Below, in pieces: positions 32,842 through 45,767 of a stretch of 64,000 nucleotides of DNA. The notes beneath the pieces are model-generated. The model was not told the origin of the DNA, did no database searches, and saw only the letters and a program-made list of their open reading frames with translations. The DNA lies in contig AP025062.1 in the NCBI GenBank assembly GCA_036186865.1, positions 31,780,512 through 31,844,511 of the forward strand. The letters are read 5' to 3'. The DNA comes from Eustoma russellianum (Eukaryota > Streptophyta > Magnoliopsida > Gentianales > Gentianaceae). Each line of letters opens with the position of its first letter. The first letter of the stretch is position 1. A program made the position numbers and the translations under genes.

Positions 32842-35206
32842 TGTTGTAACCGGGTGAAAAAAGAAAGAATAAAATAACAAATAAATAAAAAAATTAAAAT
32901 TAGTTAATGAGATTTTTTAAAATTTAAAGTTTATCCTAATCTACCCATTATACCCCTAATCCCCTTATTCCCTCCCACACTTCTCCCTTAATTTTCTCCC
33001 CATATCCCCTCCATTAAACTCCCCCAGCCGTTATTTTTCCCCCTCCCCTCACAATTCCATTCGGCAGCCACTTGAAGGAGAAGAAAAAAATTTTATAGTG
33101 CAACCGTGAGGAAAAGAGGAGAGAGAGGGAGAGGAAAGAGAGAGAAAGAGGAGCAAAGGAAAAGAGAGAAAAAGAGAAGGAGAGGAGAAGAGAATTGGCC
33201 CACCTTCACCGAATCCAACCTCCGTGTGGAGAAAATCCTTCGTTTAAAGGTAGGTTATCCTCCCCTCTATCGGATTGCTTTGGATTCCCTCGCATATGGT
33301 ATTGGGATTATTTGTTTATCATCGTATCTTATTCTTTATATGTTTATCATGATTTCTTTATGTTTTGGTATGGAAAAGTGCATGAATAGCCTTAGATATA
33401 GATCACATAGCATAAAAATATGCGGAAACGGGATCAGAACGTCAGAAAACGCGTGTTTCAAGGGTGGCGCATGGGGCCCACGCATGCCGCTGACGGTGCA
33501 TGCTGTACACGCACTGACGTGTCCAGCGCCGTTGTATTTGTCTTGTTATAATGAGTCGAATGCAACTGGTTTGGGATTAATCAGAGTTAAAACAAAGAAG
33601 TTATGAATTTTTAAAAAAAATTAAGATTTAAACGAATAAAGAAAAGTAATACATATATTAAAAAAAAGGAAACAGGTTGGTTGGCCAGCGGGCCAGAGTC
33701 ATGGCGGTCCGGCCACTGTTCAGCAGGCCAGAAGAACGGCTTAATTCTGCAGGTTATAAAAAAACTTAAGGAAAGGTAGCGGGCCAGACTACCAGCAGAC
33801 CAGCTTGCTAGCCTCAGCAGGCCAGTCTCAGCATCCGGCCCAATTCTTTCTGAAGTAAGAAACAAGTTATTGTTAAGCGCTTGGCAGGCCAGCATGCAAG
33901 TGGGCCGCGGCTGCCAGGGCCTGCAGTTGCTGAAGGGCCAAAACAATTAGTAAGGCCTGAGATGTGGGTTAATTGAAATGACAATTGTGTAAATAAAGAA
34001 GTTAGTGCAATTAGTATTTAATTTAACAGAAAATTCAGTAACTAAAGTTAAATAAAGTAAAATAAATAAAAAATTAATAATCCTCACTTTAACAGCAAAT
34101 GAGTGCCGAAAGAATATATATATATATATATAATTATACAATTATTCATTTGATATTAATGATGTTTTATAATAAGAAAAATAATTTAGAAACCTATTAT
34201 ATAAATCGAAATTAAAGAAATAAAAAATAGTAGGGAAAGATAAAAATAATTAAATAAAAGATTTAAGCATTTGAAAGCCTAGAAAAATAAAAGAAAGTGT
34301 AGAAACCTAAAATAAAGTCTAGAAAGATAAATTAACGGTAGAAGATAAAATATAGTAATGAACTCCACGCAACATAGGGTAACTACACAATATAGGTAAT
34401 ACGCGAGATAGAACGGAGCATGCAACATATGGAAAACAGAAGTATGAATGTGTGAAGCATTCATGATTTGACCATTGCATTTGGCCTATGAGCCGTGTGG
34501 TCCTACTGGACGTGTGGCCTGACGAGGCGTGTGATCGGTGTTGGTAATAATGTGTGGTATTAAATGGCTGCGTGTGACACGGAGATAGAAAAGCATGCAT
34601 CATGAAGTTGCGTATTGCATTTGTTCTTGTTGTGATTATCGATGACCTTGTTATTAAGTTGTTTCGGTGCTACGTGTTGGGATACAGATCGGGTGTTGTT
34701 TCTTTACATGCTTTATCTGTTTACCTGTATCAGTATGTGACAGTCCCTTTACGGGAGAGACGGGTAACCTACGAGTGACTCCCATCACTCACTCTACCTT
34801 CCCTCCACAGATGAGCAGGACTTTGATTATATCTTTATAGAGGATGAGACAGATCGTGCAAGCTGGGGAGAGTAAGACGGGCTCAGGGCTAGTATTGAGA
34901 TCGTGTGTCCAGATGCTTTCAGTAGGATAGTTAGATGGCTGTTTTCACCTAGACTTTTTACTTATCTTTAGAGTATTTCAGTTGGTCATACTTGACGTAG
35001 TGGATTTCATTAGCCGTTGCACTTGTTCTACTTTCGGTGGATTTACTTTAAATGAGACGTTTATTTCTTTTTATTATCGTTTCTGCGAAAAATTTATATG
35101 TCCTTTCTGACGTGTAAAGAAGTTTGATCGACGCCTTGTAGTCCTCGTAGCAGGCTACGACGGGTGCACCATTCACGATGCTAGGGTTCGGGAGTGAGGC
35201 GCTACA
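32842..35206 (+). repeat. 3' LTR of element C (2365 bp)
   Basis: It begins TGTTGTAACCGGGTG after the purine tract and ends GCGCTACA. It has a purine-rich tract (33100-33195), a GC-rich repeat cassette (about 33420-33950), an AT-rich middle and a 3' section shared with the 5' LTR fragment. Its layout parallels LTR B and LTR D although the sequence is largely different. Open frames inside it are low-complexity. Confidence 0.88.
33420..33950 (+). repeat. GC-rich GGCCAG repeat cassette in LTR C
   Basis: Many copies of GGCCAG, GGGCCAG and CAGCAGGCCAG, and related TGGCCA palindromes, fall in an otherwise AT-rich LTR. The position corresponds to the AGGCGCCT cassette of LTR B and the CGATCG cassette of LTR D. 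Confidence 0.65.
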
Positions 35207-36598
35207 TAGCTCCTAGCCATGAGACGAGAGCATTGGGTTTAATTTCTCCTACGTTGGTCCGTTCCAGCAATTCACACAAATTGCTAGACCACATATATAT
35301 TTTATACTTTCGTCATTTGACCAGTCATGTGACATAAGTGTAATTCATTTAAGAGCACAAAACCTCTCATTTCATAAATCACATATCATTAATAAACTTT
35401 CATATAAAAACACATACATCATAAACACAACACACTACTGCATGTTCCAGTTTGATATTAAAATAGATATATAAAAATATAATTTTGTAGAAGTACTTTA
35501 AAAAATACGCAACAGAAAGTTGATTACTTACCTCGAATTAGATACTGATTTTCTCCTCGTTCTACATTTGAACCTACATAATTCCAAAATAATAATGATC
35601 AATAAATAGTCTTATCATTATAGTTTACTTTCATTAAATTTATTGATTAGCACTTAGGATGTCGTTTTAGAAATCAACTACAAATTCTACATCGTAATGA
35701 TACTTCATTTCTAAGTTATCCTTAAACATGACCCAGCTCAACTGCTACATCCTTCAACTTTTTACTCGTGTGACAAGTATTCAAACTCCTCTACCAACTT
35801 TCTTTTTTTTCCTGCTCTCTCTTTTCTTCTACAAGCTTTCTTTTATGTTGTATTCTCTCTCTTTTCTTTTTCACTCTACCATTTATTTAATCATTACCAT
35901 ATGAACTTGCAGTATATCCCAAAAATACTCCTAGCCTTGTGGTTCTGAACCTTCCATCTACTTACCTAAGCCATTAGGGATCAATTCTTGATCCTTCCCA
36001 ACTTCTCCTCTTTGTCTGTTATTAATTCTTTTATTTCCTTTCTTTTTCTGCTGGATGATTGATGCACCTGTCCTTTTTTTTCTTTTTCCTTTTTTTGTTG
36101 CTGGATGCATCTTTTTTCTTTCATTTTGTTTCTTGCTGGCTGATTGATCCACTTATATTTTTTTCTTTTTTTCCTTCTTTTCCTAAGACCGTACCACTTT
36201 TCCTTTTCCTTATTTTCCCGCTTCAACCCTTTTCTTCTTTCCCTTCTTTTTTTGCTGGCCGATTGACGCACCTGTCTTTTGTTTCTTCCCCTTCTTTCTC
36301 CGATGGCTGCACCTTTTTCCTTTCATTTTCTTTACTGCTGGTTGATTGATCCATTTGTCTTTTCCTTTTTCCCCTCACCTTTTCTCCTTTTCTTCTTTTC
36401 TTCTTTTCATGCTTTAACCCCACTATTTGTGATCCTTTCCCCCCTTCTTTCTTCTTCTTTCTTTTCTTCTCTTTTTGCCTATTTTTTCTTTTCCTTTCCT
36501 GCTGGCTGATTTGATGCACCTCTCTTTTTTTTCTTTTTTTTCCTACAGGCGACACCTTTTCCTCTTTTCCTGCTTCAACCCCATCATTATTGCAATCC
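35207..36598 (-). repeat. gypsy LTR G, left piece (host of element C and of the hAT)
   Basis: This is noncoding sequence right of element C. On the - strand it has an LTR-like layout: a purine-rich (here pyrimidine-rich) tract and an ACTTACCTC string resembling the TACTTGCC of LTR B near 18705. It continues beyond the hAT at 48347, where the same pyrimidine-rich composition resumes and ends in an LTR terminus at 48949. The far boundary is outside the window. No gene is seen. Confidence 0.55.
36050..36595 (+). repeat. polypyrimidine compound tandem repeat
   Basis: A unit of about 205-245 bp is repeated about 2.5 times. Markers are GCTGG(C/A)(T/C)GATTGA(T/C)GCACCT at about 36050, 36253 and 36500. 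A second marker, GCTGG(C/T)TGATTGATCCA, follows 83 bp after the first two. Spacers are C/T-rich. Long purine-side frames on the - strand here are a by-product of composition. Confidence 0.7.
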
Positions 36599-36606
36599 TC
36601 TACCCC
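36599..36606. repeat. 8-bp target duplication of the hAT, left copy
   Basis: TCTACCCC directly precedes the left terminus CAGCGGCAGAG. An identical TCTACCCC follows the right terminus at 48339-48346. Confidence 0.88.
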
Positions 36607-36867
36607 CAGCGGCAGAGCCACGAGTCCCTTCTTGGAGGGACACTGACAGGCTTCGCGACACGAATACCCAGTCACCGTTTCGGGCAAAAAAATCGACAAA
36701 ATTTTGTATTATAACATAAAATACGTGAAAGAAAACACATCTACCAACCAATATACAAAAAATTAAACAATACACAACAAACAATATGCGGATCATAATT
36801 ATTAAATGAATATCGTAATATACATTGATACATATCTTTTATTTGCCTATTGTAGGATGAGAAGGAG

Positions 36868-37400
36868 TTACCACGGGACGCAAAAAGGTTCTTCGAGATG
36901 ACATTGATTGAAATCGTGCATAATATCTTCATCTTCAATTGTGCTAAAAATTTCATGCTCAAAGTAACAAAATAAACAATCCGATAGTACATCATCCCAC
37001 AACCGGTTGCGTAGGTCAGTCTTGACAATATTCATTGCAGAAAAAGTTCTTTCAACACTAGTCATTCCAACGGGTAAGATCAATGCTAACTCGATGACTC
37101 GATATACTAAAGAAAAATAATTGTGATAATTTTTCTCTACCATCTTCTTTCCAAGATCTCCAAGATTATTTATATTAGAGGATACTTGATTTAATTTCAT
37201 ATCAACAATGTTATTGTGAAGTTGATGGTCAAGCTCCATTCGTTCCAAGGAAATGAAGTAATCTGGATATAACTAGTTGCATGATCAAAGTTCGCAAAAG
37301 AATTTGAAGGATCAAGACACATTACACGTCTAAGTAAATCCGTGTTTGCCTTTGTAAAGTGTTCATCCATTTCCATAGCAATAATGTCAATCACCTAAGA
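36868..37400 (-). pseudogene. hAT transposase, C-terminal dimerisation region
   Basis: The - strand piece LALILPVGMTSVERTFSAMN, followed by LRNRLWDDVLSDCL, is the hAT C-terminal dimerisation motif (Dimer_Tnp_hAT). It ends at a stop before 36868. The upstream piece (37394-37270, with VMCLDPSNSFANFDHA) is in another frame; one base gained or lost near 37268 separates them. Just upstream, TTCTTAG before GTGATTGAC looks like an intron acceptor near 37396. The N-terminal zinc finger and catalytic core are absent. The protein type resembles ZMYM1/TTF-like plant hAT proteins. Confidence 0.85.
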
Positions 37401-37567
37401 ATTTATATGAATAAAAATTAATTACGATATAGTCTAAAAGTATGTGTAGCTCTCAACTTTGAAACGACTTTAGAACAACCAAATAAAACCACAAAAGCTG
37501 TGTAGTTGTAGCATCTTCCCCCAATGGAGTGGCACAACCATATGCCGTTTTCAAATTAATATGCATC

Positions 37568-39939
37568 TGTTGAGAAATATGTTTGGATAATTTTCAAAGT
37601 CATGATTTTAAGTGGTGAATACATAAAAATATCATACATGATGTTATATGTGTTTAAAAGTTGAAAAAGTTAACATCGATCTCTCATGTTGTTGCACATC
37701 GATCGATCTATGTACATAGATATCTCACATCGATCAATCGATGTCTAGGTTTTTTAGAAATATTTTTCTAAAATGTGATAAAATGGTTGATTTCATTTGT
37801 ATATGACTTATACATGTTCATTTTGTGAATCTTATGTGTTTTTGATAATTTTAAATTTATTGTGAACTAACGTGCCTTGGAAGTTTCTATAACTTACCAA
37901 AAAAGGCAAAATTGGAATTTTGAGTTTTGTAGGAACATCACATGGTGAAAATATTTCAAGGATGTATTCTTATCCTTTTTATCATGACAAAGGTGATATC
38001 ATGATTATTTCTGACCATCCGGGTCATTTCTGGTGTTTTCACTCACCAGGGGCATTTTGGTCATTTTACCCTTGAGGGTATTTTTGGTATTTTACTCAAG
38101 GAATCTCTTGAGAATATTATTATTTTCATTCTGGAGTTGATCTATTATTATCCTGAAGATTATATGGTGATTCTTTATCTTATTCACTCACATGATGATA
38201 TTATTGACTCTAGCTGGATATGTGACGATTTGAGATGTCACATTCTATTTTTTCATGAAGACCCTCTTATATATGTTATGAGAGCATATTTATCATCATT
38301 ATACAGAGAATTGTATGGTGTTAAAGGTGTGAAAATGTTCACTACATGCAAGAAGAAATAGATGGAATTTTTGTGTTACATATTGACATAATCTTGTCAA
38401 TTATTATTTGGTGATTTCTTCTTCAAAACTATGAGTTGATACACATTTATGAAAGCTCAAAAACGTGTATATTCAGATGTATATGATGGTGTACTCATTT
38501 TATGGCTTGGTGACAAGTGGACCAATCAAAAAAGAGCTAGTTGGCAAAATTGCCAACTTGGAAATCTCAATTTTCAAAACCAACGGCTAGGCTGAAGATG
38601 GAGCTGTTTTTGTTTGAATTTTTCAGCCTCACATGCCCTATTATCTTGCCAAGGAGTTGAGGGGATAGTGGAGTTGTTATGGCTATTATCCTACTACTTT
38701 ATCTTCACATTTTAATTACTATTTCAAGGGTGGAAAATTCGGCCATGCTGAAATTCCAAGATGGACCAATCATTTTGCTTTATGTTGCCAAGTGTACAAG
38801 ATGATTATGTGGCCAACCAATGGTGTGAAGACAACTAGGACTTGAAGATGAATATGGTGGCACATTGGAAGTCTTATCTCCAAGGCTCACTTCACACTAT
38901 AAATAGGAGGCAATGGTGACGAAGATGAAACACACTTGAAGCTCACTTGAAAAGCATTGTTGATTTGTCTAGCTATCATCTTCTTCTTGTTGTTCTTGTT
39001 TTATTATTTGTAGCAAAGGTGTTCTTGTTGTTTTTGTTGAACTACAAGCCTCTTGAGCTTCATTTGTAATATTGATTAGCCATTTCTATAAGGCTACATC
39101 AATAGGTGGTAGAGGTGTTGCAACAAAGTGTTGCATAGAAGATGTTCATCCAAGTCTTGAATAGAGTTGGTGCATAACCCAATGATCAAGCTTGGTCTTG
39201 TTGTAAGGTGATTCATTTCATAGTGAAATCCAAGGAAAGGTGTTCCTTTGGATTGGAGTAGGTCACATTAACCGAACCAGGATAAATTCTCGGTGTTCTT
39301 GTCTTGTTTCTTCACATCTGTTTTCTGCCCGTTTTACTGCAGTTTTTACACAATTTCTCACAATTTAAAAAATAGCTAAACACTTTCAAAATTCGTGATT
39401 TTTGGTGAAGTTATGCTTCAAACTGTTACCTTTCATTTGCAACAAGAATCACTTGACTTGGGCAAGGGAAAGTTAGTCTTTCAATCTTTGCAAGATAACT
39501 GCTCCAATCTGGCTGTAATCTGACTAGTTTTGACAAAACTTAAATTCTGTATTTATAAAGAATTGTTCAAGGTCAAGGCCTTTTGGAAACATCATCTACA
39601 CATCCTAAGGAGTGCTTTGATATAAATATCAACCTTTTTGGTTTAGTATTCAAAGAGAAACACGTTTTTCAAAATCAGCAACATTCTGTCAAACGATCTT
39701 ATTTTTGTCTGATTTTTGTAAAGAGTCTTGTTAACTCATTGAAGTTAAATTCTGGAAAGTTTCATAATTTTTGAAGTTGTCTAAACTTATTTTTGAATTT
39801 TTCAAAAACAGATTCTGAATCTGAGGTGGTGTGAGATATTTTTTTCAAATGGGATTTTCACAAAGGGTTGTAGTGTAATTTCCGCCAACCTCTATTCACC
39901 CCCCTCTAGTGGTGTTTATTGCAGGTGCATGGTCCAACA
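37568..39939 (+). repeat. 5' LTR of copia F (2372 bp)
   Basis: It begins TGTTGAGAAATATG and ends GTCCAACA. It contains a CGATCGATC module (about 37670-37745), a TATA box at 38895 and a TTCGGCCATGCTGAAA motif (about 38732). The 3' LTR lacks about 480 bp present here (about 39163-39645). Confidence 0.92.
38894..38904 (+). promoter_or_regulatory. TATA box in LTR F
   Basis: CTATAAATAGG fits a plant TATA box about 1 kb before the LTR end. It is repeated in the 3' LTR at about 47103. Transcription should start some 25-35 bases downstream (family knowledge). Confidence 0.65.
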
Positions 39940-39941
39940 AT

Positions 39942-39953
39942 TGGTATCAGAGC
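39942..39953 (+). promoter_or_regulatory. primer binding site, copia F
   Basis: TGGTATCAGAGC lies two bases after the LTR end, the same tRNA-iMet type as in copia A. Confidence 0.92.
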
Positions 39954-40061
39954 AAGGTCTACACCACTCAAAGAAACAAGATTCAACACCGTACAAACAA
40001 TACAAGGCCAAGAAATAATTACTCTTTGTATCCTGCTAATCTCAGATTAAAGGTACATAAA

Positions 40062-42171
40062 ATGGCCATAGTTTCTCACAAAGGTGAGTTGGAAGGTATG
40101 TCCACTCAACGTCCTCCTCTTTTTGATGGAAATAATTTTGTTCATTGAAAACTAAGAATGAGGATATTCTTAATGGCTATAGACATCGATCTACGGTCTA
40201 TAGTTGAAGATGGGCCGTACATTCCAATGAAGATTGTACAAGTTAGTGGAGTCAAACAAGAAGTAGAAAAATATAAAAGTGAATGGTCTTCTGAAGATAA
40301 AAAGAAAATGTCTATGAATGCTAAAGCCATGCAATTGCTTTTAAATGGACTTACGAATTCTGAAGCAAGATATGTATCAAATTGCACAAGTGCACACGAT
40401 ATGCGGAAATCACTTGTATTAAAGCATGAAGGAACAAGCGGTGTAAAAGAATCAAAAATAAACATGCTTATGACTGAATTAGAGTCTTTCAAAATGTTGC
40501 CGAACGAATCTATAACATCTATAGATTTGAGAATTACTAACATTTTCAATGCCCTTGAAGCTTTAGGCAAATCATTCACAAACAATGAAAAGGTTCAAAA
40601 CGTGCTGCGAAGCCTTCGTGCTGAATGGGATCCAAAGGTCACGGCAATTGAAGAAACAAAGTCAATCTCTAAGATGGATGAATTAATCAGTTTCACTTAG
40701 AGCATACGAGGTAAAATTAAACAAATGAAAGTCTGAATCATCTAAGTCATCCAGCAAGTCAATAGCTTTCAAAGCAACTAAAACACATGCTAGTAATGAT
40801 GATAGTCATAGTGATAATGAATTAGATGATGACTTGATATTGATAACAAGAAAACTTAGAAAGTTTTTTAAACGTCCAAATAGGAATAGACAACGTTCTT
40901 ATTCTTCTTCTTCTCAATCTAAGAAAAATAACTCTAACAACAAATGGTATAATAAAGAGTTAAAATGCTACGAATGCGGTAAAAAGGGACATATCTCATA
41001 TGATTTCCCAACAAAGTGACATAAGCAACTAAGGCAATGAAGTCCAATTCAAAGAAAGGCAAACGAGCAATGAAGGTGACCACATGGAGCGACTCATCTG
41101 ACTCAGAATCCAACACTGAGGAAGGTCAAGTCTGCTTCGTATTCAACGAGGTAAGTTCTTCTTTTGATGATGATTCTGATAGTGAAATGACATTTGATGA
41201 AATGTATGAAGAATTTTTAAAGATGCATGCTCACTGTAAGAGGCTCTCTAAAGAAAAGAAGAAACCAATTGAAGAAAATGACAAGTTGAAGACGTCCAAC
41301 TTGGAATTTTCTGAACAATTAGAGTCTTTTAAACAAGAGTCTACTAATACTCTTGATTCTTTAGAGATTAACATTGAATCACTTAGGAAAAATGAACAAA
41401 AGTTAAAAACTGAAAATAGTATGTTAAAGTCTAAGTTAGAAAGTTGTGAAAATGAGATAGGACTACTTAAGTCTTCTAGACAAAACTTAGAAAATGTTAG
41501 AACAATTTAAATCGGGTGCTAATATGTTAGATACACTAATATCATCACAAAAATATGGAAATGATAAAACCGGATTAGGATATAGAGAAGAAAATGCTAA
41601 AGTAGATAAAAAGACTAAGTTTGTATCTTCAACTACTAAACAACCTTATAAAGATACAAAAACAACTTTGTCTGCTAAATTTTCTTCTACTCCTTCTTCT
41701 GTTTATTCTAAAGCAAAAATACAACCTGCACCCATAAAAGCACATACATACCAACGTACATCTAGGCAAAACTTTGCATATAGACAACCTAGAAATTATG
41801 TCTATATTTATACGAATACAACTAGAAAGACTAAAATGCAAACAACTTATTATGAACCTAAGTATAGACACCACTCATATAAGTCTTATAGAAATGCATA
41901 TGAACATACATATAGAGCACCATATAAGAAACAAAGTCACATGCCTTATACATACTATAAAATTCGGCCATCTAATAATAATTATCAACCATGGCACAAC
42001 ATGTATAACAATGCATCTTCACTTATGTGGAATGATCATGTATATGCTAATCCTTCTTATTTTCCAAATTATAACAATGCTAAAAATGTGTCTAGAAGGT
42101 ATGTTCAAGTTTGGATACCTAAGGGATATCTAAACAAGAATGGTGCCCCTAACATTCAAGGACCCAAATAA
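40062..42171 (+). pseudogene. gag: copia F gag with coiled-coil tail, broken
   Basis: The frame starts at ATG 40062 (MAIVSHKGELEG). A TGA at 40146-40148 falls where a Trp is expected (FVH-stop-KLRM). The capsid part (40158-40690, IDLRSIVEDGPYIP) then loses frame near 40695. The zinc knuckle (about 40965-41010) reads CYECGKKGHISYDF, with the last Cys replaced by Phe. Pieces 41037-41510 (acidic plus coiled coil) and 41494-42171 (Tyr/His-rich basic tail) match the extension seen in copia A. Unlike A, this copy has a Gln codon (GGTCAAGTC) at the point where A stops. Confidence 0.88.
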
Positions 42172-42201
42172 AGTGTACCTAAAACTTTGTCACCGTTGTA
42201 G

Positions 42202-45200
42202 GAAAATCGCAAGGAATGCAAGAAGGAGGCAAAGTCAAAGAATCTAAAAACTAAATGGTTTTTAGATAGTGGATGTTCAAGGCAAATGGCGGGCAACCCC
42301 AAACTATTCACCGAGTTGGAACAAATCAAGAATGGAGGAAAGGTAATATTCGGTGACAACAACAAAGGACAAGTTTTTGGAATAGGAACAATTGGGGACC
42401 CTAACACATTTCAAATACGAAATATGTTGTTAGTAAGTAATCTTTCTTATAATTTATTAAGTATTTCTCAACTTATAGATTGTGGCTATAATGTTTCTTT
42501 TCTTCCCAATTCTTGTGATATAATAAATGAAAAAGGAGAAATAGTATTAAAAGGAAATAGAGATGGTAACATTTATACTCTTACCTTAGATAACATGTTA
42601 GATGCTAAGGTTAAGTGTCTAATATCGCATGACTTAAATGTGAATTTATGGCATAGAAGATTAAGCCATATAGGAATTTCGACCATTAAGAAATTATTAA
42701 GAAGAATTTAATTAGAGGAATGCCTGAGTTAGACTTAGATAATTTTCAAATGTGTGAAACATGTATTAAAGGAAAGCACATTAAAAAAACATTAAAACCA
42801 AAACATGAAGTGAGTACTAGTCATGTACTAGAATTGTTTCACTTAGACTTATTTGGTCCAAGTAGGACAAGAAGTCTAGGTGGACACTACTATGTGTGTG
42901 TCATAGTAGATGATTACTCATGCTACACATGGACGTTGTTCTTAACACACAAAAACGATACTCCATTAGCAATCGAAACTCTTATTAAGCAACTCGAAAA
43001 CATATACGAAGAAAATATTAAGAGAATTAGAAGTGATCGAGGTGGAGAGTTTAAAACATAATACGTAATCAAATTTTGTGAACTACATGGAATTAAACAT
43101 GAATTCTCACCACCTAGAACACCACAACTCAGTGGAGTTGTTGAACGTAAAAATAGAACAATTCAAGAAGTTGCAGAACAATGTTATGTGAAAATAAATT
43201 ACTAAAGTATTTATGGGCTGAAGCTGTTAGCTGTGCATGCTATATTATAAATAGGCTTTCTATTAGAAAGAAATTGAATAAAACACCTTATGAATTACTA
43301 AAAAATAGACAACCTAAGATAAATTATCTTAAAGTATTTGGATGTAAATGTTTTGTGCTGAACACTAAGGATAATCTAGATAAGTTTGAACAAAAGTCTA
43401 TTGAATGCATATATGTTGGTTATTCAACTAATTCAAGAACATATAGATGTTATAATCCTGCATCTAGAAAGATAATTGAATCTATACATGCGAAATTCAA
43501 TGAAAATGCATGCTTTGAAGTTAGTGATAAAACTCAACATAAACATGAGAATAATGTTGAAATTTTTTTTTGATGATGATGTATTACTTGAGCCTTTAAT
43601 TGATCATCTAGAACCAACTCCCCCCTGAACAAGACATGCATGAACCCTTAGATGAAATAAATGAAGAGATTTTGCAATTGGAAGATAATACAACCAACTT
43701 AAAAGATGATTCAATTGTATAAGACAGTGTTCACACTAATGAAACATTTGAACAAGATGAGGGTGAACCTAGTCAATCTAGGAATTGGTGGCATCCTAAA
43801 GAATTAATCATTGAGGATCCAAGTGTTGGGGTTAGAACACGTAGAAACATAATTCAACTTGAAGGATATAGTTTAGTCTCACACATAGAACCTAAGAATG
43901 TTAAGGAAGCCTTAGGTGACATATCATAGATAGATGCTATGCATGAGGAATTAAATCAATTGACCAGGAACAATATGTGGGACTTAATGCCTAAATCCGA
44001 AAACAAGTCTATAATAGGAATGAAATGGGTGTTTAGGAATAAAATGGATGAACAAGGAAATATTACAAGAAATAAGGCTAGGCTAGTTGCACAAGGTTAT
44101 AATCAACAAAAAGGAATAGATTATGAAGAAACCTTTGCACCCGTTGCATGACTAGAAGCGATTAGATTGTTACTTGCTATTGCAAGTCTAAGTAACATTA
44201 AACTCTTCCAAATGGATGTCAAGAGTGCTTTCTTGAATGGATACATCCAAGAAGAGGTGTTTGTCAATCAACCCCCTGGATTCGAAGATCCAAAGAATCC
44301 GAACCATGTTTACAAGCTTAAGAAAGCTTTATATGGTTTGAAACAAGCTCCAAGAGCTTGGTATGATAGATTTGCGAACTTTCTTATTGCAAATAATTAT
44401 CAAAGGGGAACCATAGACAACACATTATTCTTAAGAAGAAAAGATAATGACTTATTAATAGTTCAAATCTATGTAGATGATATAATATTTGGTTCAACTA
44501 ACCCTACCTTAGTAAAAGACTTCGAAGAATGTATGAAGTCAGAATTTGAAATGTCAATAGTAGGAGAGTTGAATTACTTCTTAGGGCTTCAAATCAAACA
44601 AACCCCTCAAGGAATTCACTTTAGCCAACTTAAATATGTTAATGATATGATTAAGAAGTTTGGCTTTGAAGAATTGAAACCAACCCCTACACCTATGAAC
44701 GTTAGCACCAAATTAGACAAGGATGAAAATGGTAAACCTTTTGATGACACACTTTATAGGTCTGTGATTGGCTCATTGTTATATTTAACCGCATCAAGAC
44801 CTGATATCATGTTTAGTGTGTGTATATGTGCTAGGTTTCAATCTTGTCCAAAGGTATCACATTACAATGCGGTGAAAAAGATCTTTAGATATCTTAAACA
44901 CACACTCACTTAGGACTTTGGTATGATAGAAATAATAAGTTGGAATTACACGCATATAGTGATGCTGATTATAGTGGTTGTAAATTAGATAGAAAATCCA
45001 CCAGCGTTCGTGTCAATTCATAGGAACTAACTTGATCTCTTGGTTTTCTAAAAAGCAAGCTAGTATAGCTCTTTCTACCACCGAACCCGAGTATATAGCC
45101 TTAAGTTTATGTACTACCCAAATAATTTGGCTTAAACAACAACTTAGTGATTTTTGCATTAAAATGAAAAAGATTCTAATTTTCTGCGATAGCACAAGTG

Positions 45201-45400
45201 CAACCAATCTTTCTCGGAATCCGGTACTTCAGTCTAAGGCCAAACACATTGAGGTAAGATACCACTTCCTTCGAGATCATGTTCAAAGTGAGGATATAGT
45301 TATAAACCATATAAGAACTGATCATCAAATAGCTGACATCTTTACCAACCCCTTAATCAAGCCACTTTTGAAAACTTACGAGCCAAGTTAGTATGATGAC
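42202..45400 (+). pseudogene. pol: copia F pol, multiply broken
   Basis: The protease WFLDSGCSRQMAG starts near 42256 in the same frame as the gag tail; a TAA (42169) and a TAG (42199) intervene. Pieces follow: pre-integrase NLWHRRLSHIG (to 42711), integrase with DLFGPSR and RSDRGGEF (42720-43061) then a lost stretch, 43181-43573, RT start 43939-44151, RT 44167-44913 with YVDDIIFGS intact, and RNase H 45032-45391. There are at least six frame breaks. The order and domains match copia A throughout. Confidence 0.92.
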
Positions 45401-45444
45401 TTACGATACCATTGCATAGTTCTATCTTTTGCATAATTTGCAAA

Positions 45445-45767
45445 ATAAAGGGGGAGAAAGAATAAGAACATGATTTTAGTTGGTAAGTCATAATTTCTTG
45501 AATAATATGCTAAGTTTAATTGGTGTAAGTTGAGTGTAGGTTAAGGGGGAGAGTACAATTTGAGGTGGAGCATATGAATACATGAGAGTTGAGTTGAAAA
45601 TTTAAAAACAATGTGAAAACAATTGGTAATTGGTTGGAGGTTTGTTTCTAAAACAATTGGTACAAATTTGGTGAAACATTTGATTGATTTATGATAAACA
45701 ATTGGTTATAAGTTGTGACATTAAAATCATGTTAGGTTATTTTGAAAATCATCCAAAAGAGGGAGAA
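45445..45767 (+). promoter_or_regulatory. 3' untranslated region and polypurine tracts, copia F
   Basis: AAAGGGGGAGAAAG (about 45447) and AAGGGGGAGAG (about 45542) precede the LTR-proximal tract AAAAGAGGGAGAA (45755-45767). This parallels the multiple tracts of copia A. Confidence 0.78.

Larger units (their letters stand above)
26571..35206 (+). mobile_element. Ty3/gypsy-type element C, gutted (non-autonomous or decayed)
   Basis: The last 260 bp of its 5' LTR (26571-26830) match the last 266 bp of its 3' LTR (34941-35206). A primer site follows at 26833 and a gypsy-type stem-loop and polypurine tract precede the 3' LTR. The internal region without the LINE is about 3.25 kb and contains only a trace of gag. 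The gypsy tandem B occupies the 5' LTR and a LINE occupies the internal region. Confidence 0.85.

Noticed and set aside
33106..33606. Open frame of 166 codons starting MRKRGERGRG in LTR C
   Set aside because: Its first third is the purine tract of the LTR and the rest has no recognisable domain; equivalent LTRs do not keep it.
35958..36699. Long Lys/Glu-rich - strand open frames
   Set aside because: They lie in C/T-rich tandem-repeat DNA, contain only low-complexity residues and cross the hAT terminus; composition alone explains them.
40142..40585. 147-codon - strand frame
   Set aside because: It is the antisense shadow of the copia F gag.
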